Part shown: piece by piece, positions 33,891 through 43,194 of the stretch
How the letters are laid out: the number at the start of each line of letters is the position of its first letter
How positions within the stretch are numbered: the stretch's first letter is position 1
DNA from: Phycisphaerales bacterium
Lineage (GTDB): Bacteria > Planctomycetota > Phycisphaerae > Phycisphaerales > UBA1924
Length of the DNA: 64,000 bases
Reading direction: 5' to 3'
Assembly (NCBI GenBank): GCA_028284805.1
Contig: JANQQZ010000034.1
Location: 1 to 64,000 of the forward strand
The notes under the pieces: generated by a model
The model's database searches: none
What the model saw: the letters and a program-made list of their open reading frames with translations, nothing else
Told to the model about the DNA's origin: nothing
Made by a program: the position numbers and the translations under genes

Positions 33891-34268
33891 TCACTGGCCT
33901 GCGTACTGATCGATGACCTGATCGATCGCGCGATCGACCGGGATGCGGACGGTGCCGGAGTCCGGGTCGTCGGCGTGGTACCCGCTGATCTGCTCGACCG
34001 CCGCATCGCGATAGGGCGTGTACTCGTCCGACCAGCCGACGGTGTTCTCGAGACGCACCGCGGCAAGCTGCGCCGACGTGCTCCTGTAGAAGATCGTCAG
34101 GGCGATCACAAGCACGAGCACGATCGCCACCATCAGTACGAACGTGATGATCAGGGCACCGATGTTGACGTGCGCAGCGTGCTCGACCTGCGGCACGCCC
34201 TCTTCGGGACCGTGCTGGTGCCACTCATCGAGGTGCTGTTCGGGATGGGGCGTTTCCTGGTGCGTCAC
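33891..34268 (-). CDS. Small single-TM protein between actF and sco
   Basis: The 125-residue protein starts at GTG 34268, with GGAG six bases upstream. Its N-terminal half is soluble, His/Glu/Pro-rich (VTHQETPHPEQHLDEWHQHGPEEG). One strong membrane helix (NIGALIITFVLMVAIVLVLVIALTIFY, about residues 35-61) and a charged exported tail follow. It lies within the operon 28 bp before sco and 124 bp after actF. No family was recognised. The His-rich N-terminus could bind metal, so a role in assembly or as an accessory subunit of the Act-Cox supercomplex is plausible but unproven. Confidence 0.65.
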   Translation of the reverse strand: MTHQETPHPEQHLDEWHQHGPEEGVPQVEHAAHVNIGALIITFVLMVAIVLVLVIALTIFYRSTSAQLAAVRLENTVGWSDEYTPYRDAAVEQISGYHADDPDSGTVRIPVDRAIDQVIDQYAGQ

Positions 34269-34392
34269 GGCTGACTCCACTCGCTCACCTGTTCGAAGTT
34301 GCTGCCAAACAGGATTCTTTCTGGTTGAACGGTACTCCAGCTGATCGTCGTTCGTCTGTGCTTCGCTCTTGAAGTTGATTCTTAAAGCGGAC

Positions 34393-35694
34393 TTACACGT
34401 AATTCTTGTGATGCAGGCACTCGCCGAGCCTGGGGTCATTGACTGGGACGAGGTTGCCGCTGAACACATTGCGGACCACGACAGCTCCAAAGATGCCGAG
34501 GACGCCGACGATCGCCGCGAGGTCGACCCAGGCGGCCTTGATGCCCAAGGGCTCAGCGGTCGTGCCCTCGAGGGCCGCGGCCTTCATCTTCGCGGCGTCC
34601 GCCATCGGGCGGACCACCCACCAGATATCCAGCACGTGCAGCGCCAGGGCGCACCCCGCGAACAGCGCGACGTACGGGCGGAACCGCTTCAGCGGGCGCG
34701 GCAGCAGGAAGATGAACGGCAGCACGAAGTGGCCCAGCACGAGCGCCAGCGTCGCGTTCGGGAAGACCTCCTGGCGGAAGTCGAAGTAGCGCGTCTCTTC
34801 CGGGATGTTGGAGTACCAGATCAGGAAGTACTGGCTGAAGGCGATGTACGCCCAGAAGCAGGTGAACGCGAAGAGCAGCTTGCCCTGGTCGTGCAGGTGC
34901 TCCTCGGTGACAAGCCCCTCGAGCTTGCCCGCGGCGCGGAGCAGGCTGGTGATGATGATGTTCAGGGCCATCGCGCTGTAGGCGGCTCCCGCGAAGAAGT
35001 AGACACCCCACATGGTGCTGAAGAAGTGGAAGTCGAGGCTCATGAGCCAATCGAAGCCCGCGAAGGCGACCGAGAGCGCGAACAGGATCAGGCCGTAGGC
35101 GCTAGTGAAGCGAGCCTTGGACGAGACCCAGCGGTCGCCCGTCTCGTCCTGCTCGCGCTGCCACGCCCAGAAGCGTGTGATGAGCGCGATCCAGATGCCG
35201 AAGTACACGATCGCGCGGAGCACGAAGAACGGGGTGTTGAGGTACGCGGCCTTGTGCTCGTAGATCGCGTCGCCCGCGGTGATCTCGGGGTTCATCCACT
35301 TGAAGAGGATGCCGCCCGCGATGATCTCGATGAGGAGGATGGGCAGGAAGAGGATCATCACGACCCACATCGCCCGCATCACGTGCTCCATCTGGCGACG
35401 GATGGTGATGGGCCACTTGGCGTTGAGGATGTGGAAGAGCATCACCCAGAAGAGTGAGCCAAGACAGATGCCGAGCACCGCCATGACCGCGGTGTGATAT
35501 GCAGCCATCGCGTGCTTGGCGCCGACGACCGTCGCGCCGAAGCCCGTGAGGGCGAGACCCACGATCCCGACGATGCCAAGCCCCGCGACGAGTGCGCCGG
35601 GCAGCCGGTCGCCGAGCGTTACGTTGCTCTCGGTGAGCCGCTTGTCCTTCAGGACCATGCTCAGGATGCCGTCTGTGCCTGCGGCCTGACTCAC
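34393..35694 (-). CDS. actF: Alternative complex III subunit ActF
   Basis: The 433-residue protein has about ten membrane helices and is the smaller NrfD/PsrC-type quinol-side subunit of alternative complex III. Helices such as GALVAGLGIVGIVGLALTGFG and FWVMLFHILNAKWPITIRRQMEHV mark the N-terminal half. FAGFDWLMSLDFHFFSTMWGVYFFAG and YSNIPEETRYF belong to the ActF signature. It sits in the cytoplasmic membrane next to ActC. The start is GTG 35694, overlapping the actE stop as GTGA. The next gene follows after a 124-bp gap. Confidence 0.92.
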   Translation of the reverse strand: MSQAAGTDGILSMVLKDKRLTESNVTLGDRLPGALVAGLGIVGIVGLALTGFGATVVGAKHAMAAYHTAVMAVLGICLGSLFWVMLFHILNAKWPITIRRQMEHVMRAMWVVMILFLPILLIEIIAGGILFKWMNPEITAGDAIYEHKAAYLNTPFFVLRAIVYFGIWIALITRFWAWQREQDETGDRWVSSKARFTSAYGLILFALSVAFAGFDWLMSLDFHFFSTMWGVYFFAGAAYSAMALNIIITSLLRAAGKLEGLVTEEHLHDQGKLLFAFTCFWAYIAFSQYFLIWYSNIPEETRYFDFRQEVFPNATLALVLGHFVLPFIFLLPRPLKRFRPYVALFAGCALALHVLDIWWVVRPMADAAKMKAAALEGTTAEPLGIKAAWVDLAAIVGVLGIFGAVVVRNVFSGNLVPVNDPRLGECLHHKNYV

Positions 35695-36560
35695 TGGACA
35701 CCCCCTTCGGCGGCCGGTTCTGGTTCAACGGACGCGGTCTGGTCCACGGGCTCCTGGGCGGCCGCCCGCGCGGCGATCGCGCGGTCAACGAGGCCCGGGT
35801 GCTGCGCCGCGAGGCGGTCGCGCTCGCTCTCGGGCACCAGGTCGCTGTCGGCGGGCACGCCTCGCGACGCCTGCAGCGCCCGGATGTACGCGACGACGCC
35901 CCACATCTCGCGCTCGTCGAGCGCCTGCTTGAACGGGGGCATGCGGAGCACGCCGTTGGCGTCGTAGAGGCCCTGGCGTCCGACGTAGAAGATGTACCCG
36001 TCGCGCCCGGTGAACAGGGCCGGGTCCTTGTACTTCTCGTCGTGATAGTTGGCGACGATCTGACCCGCCCACCGCTGGCCAACGGGGCCCATGCCGTCGC
36101 CCTCGTACCCGTGGCACGCGGCGCAGTAGATGTTGAAGTTCTTGCGGCCCAGTTCGATCAGCTCGCGGTCGACCTCGATCGGGATGCGCTCGACCCAGCG
36201 CGCCGGGTCGGTCTCTTCGCCGCCTGCGCCGGTCTCGCCCGCGTACACCGCCTCGTCCTCGGCGAGGAACCGCGCCCGCTGCACGCGGAAGGTCTCGGCC
36301 CAGGTCGTTTCGGCGACCGCTTCGTTCTCGACGTCGATCGGCGTCCGCCCCCAGGGCACGGTGCCCTCGACGGCAGGCCGCATCGTCCGCCCGTCGACGA
36401 AGAACTCCGACTCGCGCTGTGCCTCGAAGCGAGGCTGGTCGTCCATGTCGGGGAACAGCTGGCGGGGGGGCTTGTCGGTGCGCTCGCCCCGGCAAGCCGT
36501 CATCCCGATCGCGGTCATCGCGACGAGCAGCGCGGTGATGGTCCGTGTGGTGGGGTTCAT
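35691..36560 (-). CDS. actE: Alternative complex III subunit ActE, monoheme cytochrome c lipoprotein
   Basis: The 289-residue protein begins with a lipoprotein signal (TALLVAMTAIGMTAC, lipid-binding Cys at about residue 25), so it would be anchored on the outer face of the membrane. It contains one heme c motif, CAACH (about residue 148), and a C-terminal Met-containing region (VLRMPPFKQALDEREMWGVVAYI) typical of class I cytochromes c. The operon position between actD and actF and the class of heme identify it as ActE. The ATG at 36560 has GGAGGAG upstream and is preferred to a GTG at 36566 that overlaps the actD stop. Confidence 0.92.
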   Translation of the reverse strand: MNPTTRTITALLVAMTAIGMTACRGERTDKPPRQLFPDMDDQPRFEAQRESEFFVDGRTMRPAVEGTVPWGRTPIDVENEAVAETTWAETFRVQRARFLAEDEAVYAGETGAGGEETDPARWVERIPIEVDRELIELGRKNFNIYCAACHGYEGDGMGPVGQRWAGQIVANYHDEKYKDPALFTGRDGYIFYVGRQGLYDANGVLRMPPFKQALDEREMWGVVAYIRALQASRGVPADSDLVPESERDRLAAQHPGLVDRAIAARAAAQEPVDQTASVEPEPAAEGGVQ

Positions 36561-36562
36561 GC

Positions 36563-37132
36563 TCACTCCTCCACCAGTTCGATGTGCGTCGCGCCCGCGT
36601 CCTCGAGCAGCTTGCGGGTGGTCTCGGGGTCAAACTTCACGTCCTTCGCCTCGACGGAGATGAAGAACGCGTCGTCCGACGTCGACAGGAACCGCTCGCT
36701 GTTGAACAGCGGGTGGTGGTGCCGCGGCAGGCCGTTGAACGCCAGCATGCCGATGATCGCGGCGAATGCGGTCAGCAGGATGCCCATCTCGAACGTCACC
36801 GGGATGAACGGTTCCCAGGCGCCGTCGGTCGGCTTGCCCTGCACGACGATGAAGTAGTCGTAGTTGATCCACCACTGCATCAGGAACCCGCCCACGACGC
36901 CCGTGAGCGCCGCGAGGCCGATGGCGTAGGCGAGCGGCCTGACCGCACGCCCCGCGATGCCCATCGCGTGCTCCATCTCGTGCACCGGGAAGGGCGAGTG
37001 GGTGTCCCACTTGCGAAAGCCCGCGTCGCGGACGGCCTTGGCGGCGTTGGTCAGCGTCAGCGTGTTCTCGAACTGCGCGAGGATGCCGAAGACCCTCGCG
37101 CCCGACTCGGTCTGGTAGATCGGGCGGGCCAT
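36563..37132 (-). CDS. actD: Alternative complex III subunit ActD (DUF3341)
   Basis: The 189-residue protein has a soluble N-terminal part and two membrane helices (AYAIGLAALTGVVGGFLMQWW and FEMGILLTAFAAIIGMLAFNGLPRHHHPLF). This is the layout of the DUF3341 subunit ActD. The HxHP/LFN turn after the second helix and the DDAFFISVEA motif belong to the family. Its stop is 3 bp from the actE ATG and its ATG overlaps the actC stop as TGATG, so the operon is tightly coupled here. Confidence 0.93.
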   Translation of the reverse strand: MARPIYQTESGARVFGILAQFENTLTLTNAAKAVRDAGFRKWDTHSPFPVHEMEHAMGIAGRAVRPLAYAIGLAALTGVVGGFLMQWWINYDYFIVVQGKPTDGAWEPFIPVTFEMGILLTAFAAIIGMLAFNGLPRHHHPLFNSERFLSTSDDAFFISVEAKDVKFDPETTRKLLEDAGATHIELVEE

Positions 37133-38760
37133 CAGTGGGCTCCCTCCTTGGCGGGGGCGTCGCCTTGGTCATCGGAGTGATCGTCGTCGTGATGCTCGTG
37201 GTCGTGCGGGCTCGCGCCTGGCATGACGGCCTTGAGCTCGGCGATCGGGAAGATCGGCAGGAAGCGGACGAAGAGCAGGAAGAGCGTGAGGAAGATGCCG
37301 ATCGAGCCGACGAAGGTCAGGATGTCGACCCAGGTCGGGTAGAACATGTGCCACTCGCCGGGCAGGAAGGCGCGGTGGAGGCTCGTCACGATGATGACGA
37401 ACCGCTCGAACCACATGCCGACGGTCACGAACAGCGCGACGATCCAGATGATGATCGGGTTCTGCCTGAACTTCTTGACCCAGAAGAGCTGGGGTGTCAC
37501 GACGTTGCAGAAGATCATGGTGTAGTACGCCCACCAGTACGGCGCGGTCTCGGGGTTGGCCCGGTTGCCGATGAAGGCGTACCACTCGAACTGGTTGGCG
37601 CCGTACCAGGCGATGAAGAACTCCATGCCGTAGGCGAAGCCGACCATCATGCCCGTGACGAGCAGGATCTTGGCCATCAACTCAAGGTGACGGAGCGTCA
37701 GCAGGTCCTTCATGTTGGGCAGCAGCTCACGCAGCGGGATGAGCAGCAGCAGCACCATCGCGAACCCGCCGAACACGGCGCCCGCGACGAAGTAGGGCGG
37801 GAAGATCGTGGTGTGCCAGCCGGGCAGGATCGAGGTCGCGAAGTCGAACGACACGATCGAGTGCACCGAGAGCACGAGCGGCGTCGAGATGCCTGCGAGG
37901 ATGAGGTACGCCTTCTCGTAGCGGAACCAGTGCGTGCCGCTGAACCGCCAGCCGAGGGCCAGGAACCCGTAGATGTAGGCCCGGAGCGTGTCGCCCTTGA
38001 AGGGCATCGTGAGCACCGGGAACGGGATGGGCAGCGCGAGGCGGAGCTTCATGTTCTGGCTCTCGCCCCGCTGCAGCCGGCGGTGCGCCCGATCGCGGAG
38101 CGTCGCGAGATCGGGGATCAGCCCCATGTACCAGAAGAGCGCCGAGACCGTCGCGTACGTCGACACAGCAAACACGTCCCACAGCAGCGGGCTGCGGAAG
38201 TTGGGCCAGATCCAGTTGTAGTTCGGGATCGGGAAGAGCATCCAGGCGAACCAGACGCGACCGACATGGATGCCCGGGAAGATGCCCGCGCAGACCACCG
38301 CGAAGATCGTCATCGCCTCCGCAGAGCGGTTCACCGCCGTGCGCCACTCCTGCTTGAGCAGGCAGAGGATCGCGGAGATGAGCGTGCCCGCGTGACCGAT
38401 GCCGATCCAGAAGACGAAGTTCGTGATGTCCCAGGCCCAGTCGACCTGGTTGTTCAGGCCCCAGACGCCGACGCCCGTGATGATCAGGTAGTGGATCATG
38501 TTCTGGGCGGGGCCCGCGACGGTCGCGGCGAAGCCCAGGGCGTGGAACCACCACCAGCCCGGCGCCTTCTCGGTGTAGCCGCAGACGATCTCGGTGACGT
38601 CGTGGAAGTCGCGTCCATTGAGGACGAGCGGCGGGCGGAGCGCCGGGTCATCGACCAGACTGCCGTCGCCGAGCGCCGGGTCGATGTCGCCGCGTGACGC
38701 GTCGGGCCTCATGCCGGCGAGGCGTTGGGCGTCGATCTGGTCGGGGTTGATGACGCTCAT
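37132..38760 (-). CDS. actC: Alternative complex III subunit ActC (NrfD-like)
   Basis: The 542-residue integral membrane protein is the large NrfD/PsrC-type subunit that carries the quinol site of alternative complex III. It has about ten helices. The conserved stretches are [56 protein letters not shown], and [38 protein letters not shown]. The loop histidines match known members. The C-terminus is His/Asp-rich. Its ATG overlaps the actB stop as ATGA and its stop overlaps the actD start. Confidence 0.94.
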   Translation of the reverse strand: MSVINPDQIDAQRLAGMRPDASRGDIDPALGDGSLVDDPALRPPLVLNGRDFHDVTEIVCGYTEKAPGWWWFHALGFAATVAGPAQNMIHYLIITGVGVWGLNNQVDWAWDITNFVFWIGIGHAGTLISAILCLLKQEWRTAVNRSAEAMTIFAVVCAGIFPGIHVGRVWFAWMLFPIPNYNWIWPNFRSPLLWDVFAVSTYATVSALFWYMGLIPDLATLRDRAHRRLQRGESQNMKLRLALPIPFPVLTMPFKGDTLRAYIYGFLALGWRFSGTHWFRYEKAYLILAGISTPLVLSVHSIVSFDFATSILPGWHTTIFPPYFVAGAVFGGFAMVLLLLIPLRELLPNMKDLLTLRHLELMAKILLVTGMMVGFAYGMEFFIAWYGANQFEWYAFIGNRANPETAPYWWAYYTMIFCNVVTPQLFWVKKFRQNPIIIWIVALFVTVGMWFERFVIIVTSLHRAFLPGEWHMFYPTWVDILTFVGSIGIFLTLFLLFVRFLPIFPIAELKAVMPGASPHDHEHHDDDHSDDQGDAPAKEGAH

Positions 38761-41700
38761 GCGTGCACTCCCGTTGCCGCGCCGAGGACGCGGAGGCTCA
38801 CGGCGTACCCGCCGTCAGATTGCTTCTTGAACGGATCAAGGAACGAGGCGTGGTCGTCGCCGTGGCCGTCGTGATGGTCGTCGCCGTGCGATCCGCCGTG
38901 GTGGAACGGGTCCTCGACCGGGGCACGGAGCCTCGGGTTCGGGTTGGCGATCGCGACCTGGTAGGTCGTCCGCGGGCGGGTGTTCAGGTAGCCGAGCAGG
39001 GCGTAGCTCCGCCCGTCCTTGGCAGCCTTGGCGACCTTGCTCGACTCGTCGAGCAGATCGCCGAACACGATCGCGCCCGTCGGGCACGCCGCCTGGCAGG
39101 CGACCTGGAAGAACCCATCCGGAATCTGCTCAAGGTCCTGGAGCTTGGCCTCGTACCGTGCGGCGTTGATGCGCTGGATGCAGTACGTGCATTTCTCCAT
39201 GACGCCCCGGCTGCGAACCGTGACATCCGGATTCATCTTCATCTTCTGAATCTCGGCGAGCTTCTCGCGCAGGCGCGGCGGGATCAGGTTGATGTTGTTG
39301 GGCGTGGGCGTGCCCTCGGGGATCTCGTCCCGCAGCCCGCCGTTGAGGCGCTTGACGCCGTAGTCGAAGAAGTTGAACCGTCTGACCTTGTAGGGGCAGT
39401 TGTTCGCACAATAGCGTGTGCCGATGCAGCGGTTGTAGACCATGTAGTTCAAGCCCGTGGGCCCGTGCACGGTCGCGTTGACCGGGCACACCGTCTCGCA
39501 CGGCGCGTTCTCGCAGTGCACGCACGCGACCGGCTGGTGGTACAGCTCGCCCGGGTTCATCGGGTCGCCCGTGAAGTAGCGGTCGACGCGGATCCAGGTC
39601 ATCTCGCGGCCCTTGCGGACCTCGGTCTTGCCCACCGCGGGGATGTTGTTCTCGCTCTGACAGGCAATCGTGCACGTGCCGCAGCCGATGCACGTCGACT
39701 GGTCGATGCTCATCCCCCACTGGGGCCGCTCGCTGTACCAAGCCTCACCGGTCGGATCGGATTGCGACTTGTTGTACGGGTTCTCGTAGATCGAGATGTT
39801 GGGCGGCGTGTGCGCGAGCTCGCCGAGCTTCTCGCCGAAGTTGATCTTGCCGGTCTCGCCGTACGAGTCCTTGGTCTTCTTCGTCTCGTCGCCGTGCTTC
39901 CGGAACGCGGGGAGGTCGGCGGCCCGCACGATCGACGTGCGGCTCTCCATCGACCAGTGGTTCTGCGTGCTGCTGATCGGGTACTTGCCGGAGGCGGGTT
40001 CGACTGTCGCCCCCGTGTAGACCCTGCTGCCAGAGGCGTCGCGGATGGGCTGCACGTCGAAGCCCGCGCCCGCGCCGACCACGCCGCAGACACGGCGCCC
40101 GTAGCCCTGGGTCAGCACAACGGTGTTGTCGGCCATGCCCGGCATGATCCAGACGGGCACCTCGACGCTCCGTCCGTCGACGCTGATCGTCGCCATCTGC
40201 GCCTTGGGGATCTCGACGGTGTAGGGATCGGGCGTGAGCCCGAACCGCTCTGCGGTCGCCGGGCTCATCAGCGCGGGGTTGTCCCACACGACCATCGTCC
40301 CGAACTGGGGAAGCTCCTGGAGCCAGGGAAGGTTCGCGAAGCGTCCGTCGTACAGGTTGTCGGTCGTGACGACCACGTCGAGAGCGCGATCCGTCGGCAC
40401 CGGGCCAGGCCGCAGGGCATCGAGCACACCGGCCGCATTGCGGTAGAGCTCACCGGTGTTCGCTGTGCCGCTGGTCCCGCGCTGGGAGGTCCCCGCGACG
40501 ACTCCGTCGTGCAGCGCCCGCTTCCAGTTCCGTTCGAAGTCGCTCCAGTCGAACCTGGCCTGCCACACGTCACGGACGAGGTCGTGCCCGATCGGCTGCG
40601 TCTCGAAGTCGGACGCGTCGCGCTCGGCGGTGAGCAGCGCGAGCAACTCGATCTCGCTCAGCGCACCGTCGTAGAGCGGCGCGATCAGCGGCTGCACCGG
40701 CGAGACCGTGCCATCGGCGGCGATCACATCGCCCCACGACTCAAGATACGTCGCGGCGTTGAGCTGCCAGGTCGCGTGAGCCGTGGTCTCGCTCGGACCC
40801 TCGCTCAGCACGATGCGGTTGGTCACGCTCGTGAACGCGTCCTCGAACCCAAGCTCCGTCGGAAGGTCGTAGCACGGATTGGCGTTGAGAACGACGACCG
40901 TCTTGACACGCCCACGGGCCATCGACCCGATGAGCTCGGCGATCTCGTTCGTCCCGTCTTCGGCCGACTCCGGATCCAGCGGCACGTATGAGACCGTTGT
41001 CCCGACCGCGCCGAGCGCTCGGTTCACCGCAGCAACGATCGCGTGCGCCTGGGCGGGCAGCGACTGCCCCGCCAGCAGCACCGCGCGCCCCTGCGCGTTG
41101 ACCAGATCCTCTGCCGCGGCGTCGAGCCACTCGTTTGAGACCGGCGCCTCACCCCGAGCGTCCCATGCCCCGAGCGCACGCGCCAGCGACGCGTCGGCAC
41201 CCGTCGCTTCGAAGACCCGCTTGGCGATCTCGACGATCACCACGGGGAGACGCGAAGGCGCCACCACTTCCCGGTGATCCGCCATGCCGCCCAGCGGCGT
41301 GTAGTTGCACTCGGCCGCGTAGATGCGGCACATCGAATCACTGGTTGACTCAAGCCGCCGCGCCGCGCCGAAGCCGCGAGCGTTCTTGAGGCTTGTCGAC
41401 TCGTACCGAGTCGGATCGGCGTCGACCGACACGATCACGTCGGCGTTCTCGAGGCTCAGCAGCTCACGGTGCGGCTGTCCGAACGCGAGACGCAGACCGT
41501 TGGCACGGTTGTCCGCGCCCGTCGGGTCGTAGGCGATGAACTGCGCGAGCGGCCAGCGGGCACGCAGACGGTCACGAACCGCGTCGCGTGTCGGACTGGT
41601 CTTGCGGTCCGCGAGGATGACGAGGTCGCGGCCGTTGGTCGCGTCGAACTCGGCGAAGTGCCCCGCGGACCACGCGCGGAAGTCGTCCCACGTCGCCTCG

Positions 41701-42236
41701 CGCTCTTCTTCCGCCGTACGGAAGACCGGCTGCTTCAGGCGGTCGGGATCGTAGAGCGCAAGCACGGACGCGATCGACCAGGGCGAGCTCGTGCCCTGAT
41801 TGACCGGGTGGCGCGGGTTGCCCTCGACGAAGGTCGGGCGTCCTTCGTTCGAACGAACCAGCAGGCCCTCAGCGCCGCCCCCGGGCAGAGGCATCGATGT
41901 CGCGTAGTACAGCGGCTTGCCCGGCATGATCTCGTCGGGCACCTCGCGGCTGTAGGTCATGATCTTGTGGTCGGGCCTGCGGCAGCCAGGCAGCGTCGCG
42001 GCACCCGCGATCGCCAGCGCACCGCCCATGAGCTGCATAAACGTCCGCCGGCTGCTCTTGAGCAGCTCGCTCGCGCCCTTCGGGAACTCACGCTCGAGGA
42101 ATGGGCGGAACTCCCCCGAGTCCGCGAACTCGTCGAGGCTCCGCCACATGGTCTTGCTGCCGTTGACCGTCGACGCGCGATCCGCTTCCGGGTCGTGCGT
42201 GCCGATCGTCGAGGGGCATTGGTCGGGTCCGCTCAT
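38757..42236 (-). CDS. actB: Alternative complex III subunit ActB (TAT-exported molybdopterin-like and Fe-S fusion)
   Basis: The 1159-residue protein joins a large molybdopterin-oxidoreductase-like domain (about residues 90-800) to an iron-sulfur domain (about 830-1070). A twin-arginine signal [19 protein letters not shown] lies near residue 63. Four cysteine motifs carry the clusters: [37 protein letters not shown] and CTYC...CQAACP. As known for ActB, the catalytic domain probably lacks molybdenum. It transfers electrons between the quinol side and the c-hemes of ActA and ActE on the outer face. It is the longest gene in the window, with actA just upstream (50 bp). Confidence 0.95.
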   Translation of the reverse strand: MSGPDQCPSTIGTHDPEADRASTVNGSKTMWRSLDEFADSGEFRPFLEREFPKGASELLKSSRRTFMQLMGGALAIAGAATLPGCRRPDHKIMTYSREVPDEIMPGKPLYYATSMPLPGGGAEGLLVRSNEGRPTFVEGNPRHPVNQGTSSPWSIASVLALYDPDRLKQPVFRTAEEEREATWDDFRAWSAGHFAEFDATNGRDLVILADRKTSPTRDAVRDRLRARWPLAQFIAYDPTGADNRANGLRLAFGQPHRELLSLENADVIVSVDADPTRYESTSLKNARGFGAARRLESTSDSMCRIYAAECNYTPLGGMADHREVVAPSRLPVVIVEIAKRVFEATGADASLARALGAWDARGEAPVSNEWLDAAAEDLVNAQGRAVLLAGQSLPAQAHAIVAAVNRALGAVGTTVSYVPLDPESAEDGTNEIAELIGSMARGRVKTVVVLNANPCYDLPTELGFEDAFTSVTNRIVLSEGPSETTAHATWQLNAATYLESWGDVIAADGTVSPVQPLIAPLYDGALSEIELLALLTAERDASDFETQPIGHDLVRDVWQARFDWSDFERNWKRALHDGVVAGTSQRGTSGTANTGELYRNAAGVLDALRPGPVPTDRALDVVVTTDNLYDGRFANLPWLQELPQFGTMVVWDNPALMSPATAERFGLTPDPYTVEIPKAQMATISVDGRSVEVPVWIMPGMADNTVVLTQGYGRRVCGVVGAGAGFDVQPIRDASGSRVYTGATVEPASGKYPISSTQNHWSMESRTSIVRAADLPAFRKHGDETKKTKDSYGETGKINFGEKLGELAHTPPNISIYENPYNKSQSDPTGEAWYSERPQWGMSIDQSTCIGCGTCTIACQSENNIPAVGKTEVRKGREMTWIRVDRYFTGDPMNPGELYHQPVACVHCENAPCETVCPVNATVHGPTGLNYMVYNRCIGTRYCANNCPYKVRRFNFFDYGVKRLNGGLRDEIPEGTPTPNNINLIPPRLREKLAEIQKMKMNPDVTVRSRGVMEKCTYCIQRINAARYEAKLQDLEQIPDGFFQVACQAACPTGAIVFGDLLDESSKVAKAAKDGRSYALLGYLNTRPRTTYQVAIANPNPRLRAPVEDPFHHGGSHGDDHHDGHGDDHASFLDPFKKQSDGGYAVSLRVLGAATGVHA

Positions 42237-42286
42237 GCGTCGCTTTCCGTGTCTGGCCCGCGGTCACGCGGGCGTGCGGTCCTCGG

Positions 42287-42997
42287 TCAGTGGTGGCAGG
42301 CGCCGCAGTTCTGCGGGCCGCCCTCTGCGTGGCTGGCGTGGAGTGCGTCGATGATCGCCTGCGCCTCGGGCGTTGCGTTGTTCCCGTTGCGCGCCCGATC
42401 GGCCAGGTGCTCCTCGACCCAGACCAGGTCGGTCACCTTGCTCGGTCCGACGATGTGATCCTCGACGTTGCGGTGACAATCCAGGCACCAGCCCATCGAG
42501 AGGCTCTCGGCCTGATAGACCACGGGCATGCCCCGGAGCTGGCCGTGGCACGAGTAGCAGCTCACGCCCGCCTGGATGTGCATGTGGTGCGGGAAGTTGC
42601 CGACGTAGCCCGGCAGGCTGTGCACCTTGCGCCACGGGATCGACTCGTCCTCCGCATACGCATCGCGGATGAAGCCGACGAGTTCGACGCCCGGGTCATA
42701 CTCCGGCGCGAGCTTGCCATCGGTGTGGCAGCCCATGCACGTCGAAACGGTCGGCACGTTGGCGTGCGCCGAATCTTCGACGTTGGTGTGGCAGTACCGG
42801 CAGTCCATGCCGAGCGTGCCCGCGTGCAGCTGGTGGTTGAACCCCGCCCCGGGCTGCGTCGGCATGTAGCCGACCTCCCAGAAGTCGGGCGTGGCCCAGT
42901 AATACGTCCCGAGCACCGCCGACGTCAGGCCGCCCACCGCGACCGCCGCCGACACTGTCGGGAACGCGTTCATCCACTTCGGAAAGAGCACCGACAT
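42287..42997 (-). CDS. actA: Alternative complex III subunit ActA, pentaheme cytochrome c
   Basis: The 236-residue protein has an N-terminal membrane anchor (VSAAVAVGGLTSAVLGTYYW) and five c-heme motifs in order: CRYCH, CMGCH, CYSCH, CLDCH and CGACH. The last lies at the very C-terminus. Histidine pairs between the motifs (HQLHAG, HHMHIQ) would be distal ligands. This is the multiheme ActA that passes electrons from the Act complex towards the oxidase. The start is ATG 42997 with GAGGGA upstream; ATG 43015 is an alternative with a 6-residue longer N-terminus. It is the first gene of the operon. Confidence 0.93.
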   Translation of the reverse strand: MSVLFPKWMNAFPTVSAAVAVGGLTSAVLGTYYWATPDFWEVGYMPTQPGAGFNHQLHAGTLGMDCRYCHTNVEDSAHANVPTVSTCMGCHTDGKLAPEYDPGVELVGFIRDAYAEDESIPWRKVHSLPGYVGNFPHHMHIQAGVSCYSCHGQLRGMPVVYQAESLSMGWCLDCHRNVEDHIVGPSKVTDLVWVEEHLADRARNGNNATPEAQAIIDALHASHAEGGPQNCGACHH

Positions 42998-43102
42998 GAG
43001 GCCGAGTCCCTCCATGCGAGATCCGGTCGCGTCGGGACCCGCCGCCGCAGCGGGATCCCCAGACCCGGATACCCTACACATCCTGATTCTCGTCTGACCG
43101 AA

Positions 43103-43131
43103 ATTTCTGCGCCTAGAGCGTACCGTGTCAA
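43103..43131 (-). promoter_or_regulatory. Candidate sigma-70 promoter for the act-cox operon
   Basis: On the minus strand a perfect TTGACA (43131-43126) is followed after 17 bp by AGAAAT (43108-43103), which matches TATAAT only in its last three positions. It points at actA, with a leader of roughly 100 nt. It lies between actA and the divergent ctaA. Confidence 0.4.
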
Positions 43132-43154
43132 GCCGGGCAACATCCGGCGAGACA

Positions 43155-43173
43155 GTTGAGAACGAATCTCAAC
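43155..43173. promoter_or_regulatory. Perfect 7-5-7 inverted repeat, candidate operator
   Basis: GTTGAGA (43155-43161), ACGAA, TCTCAAC (43167-43173) forms a perfect palindrome. It is 22 bp before the ctaA GTG and 24 bp upstream of the act-cox -35 element. The position suits a protein that controls both transcription units. Confidence 0.45.
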
Positions 43174-43194
43174 GTGATCCGGGAGGGCTTTTCA

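Noticed and set aside
38763-40991. 742-codon open frame on the plus strand opposite actB
   Set aside because: Shadow frame; actB has its TAT signal and Fe-S motifs on the other strand.
43155-43173. Fur or FNR box
   Set aside because: The palindrome shares a few bases with both consensus sites but not the diagnostic ones, so it is kept only as an unnamed operator candidate.
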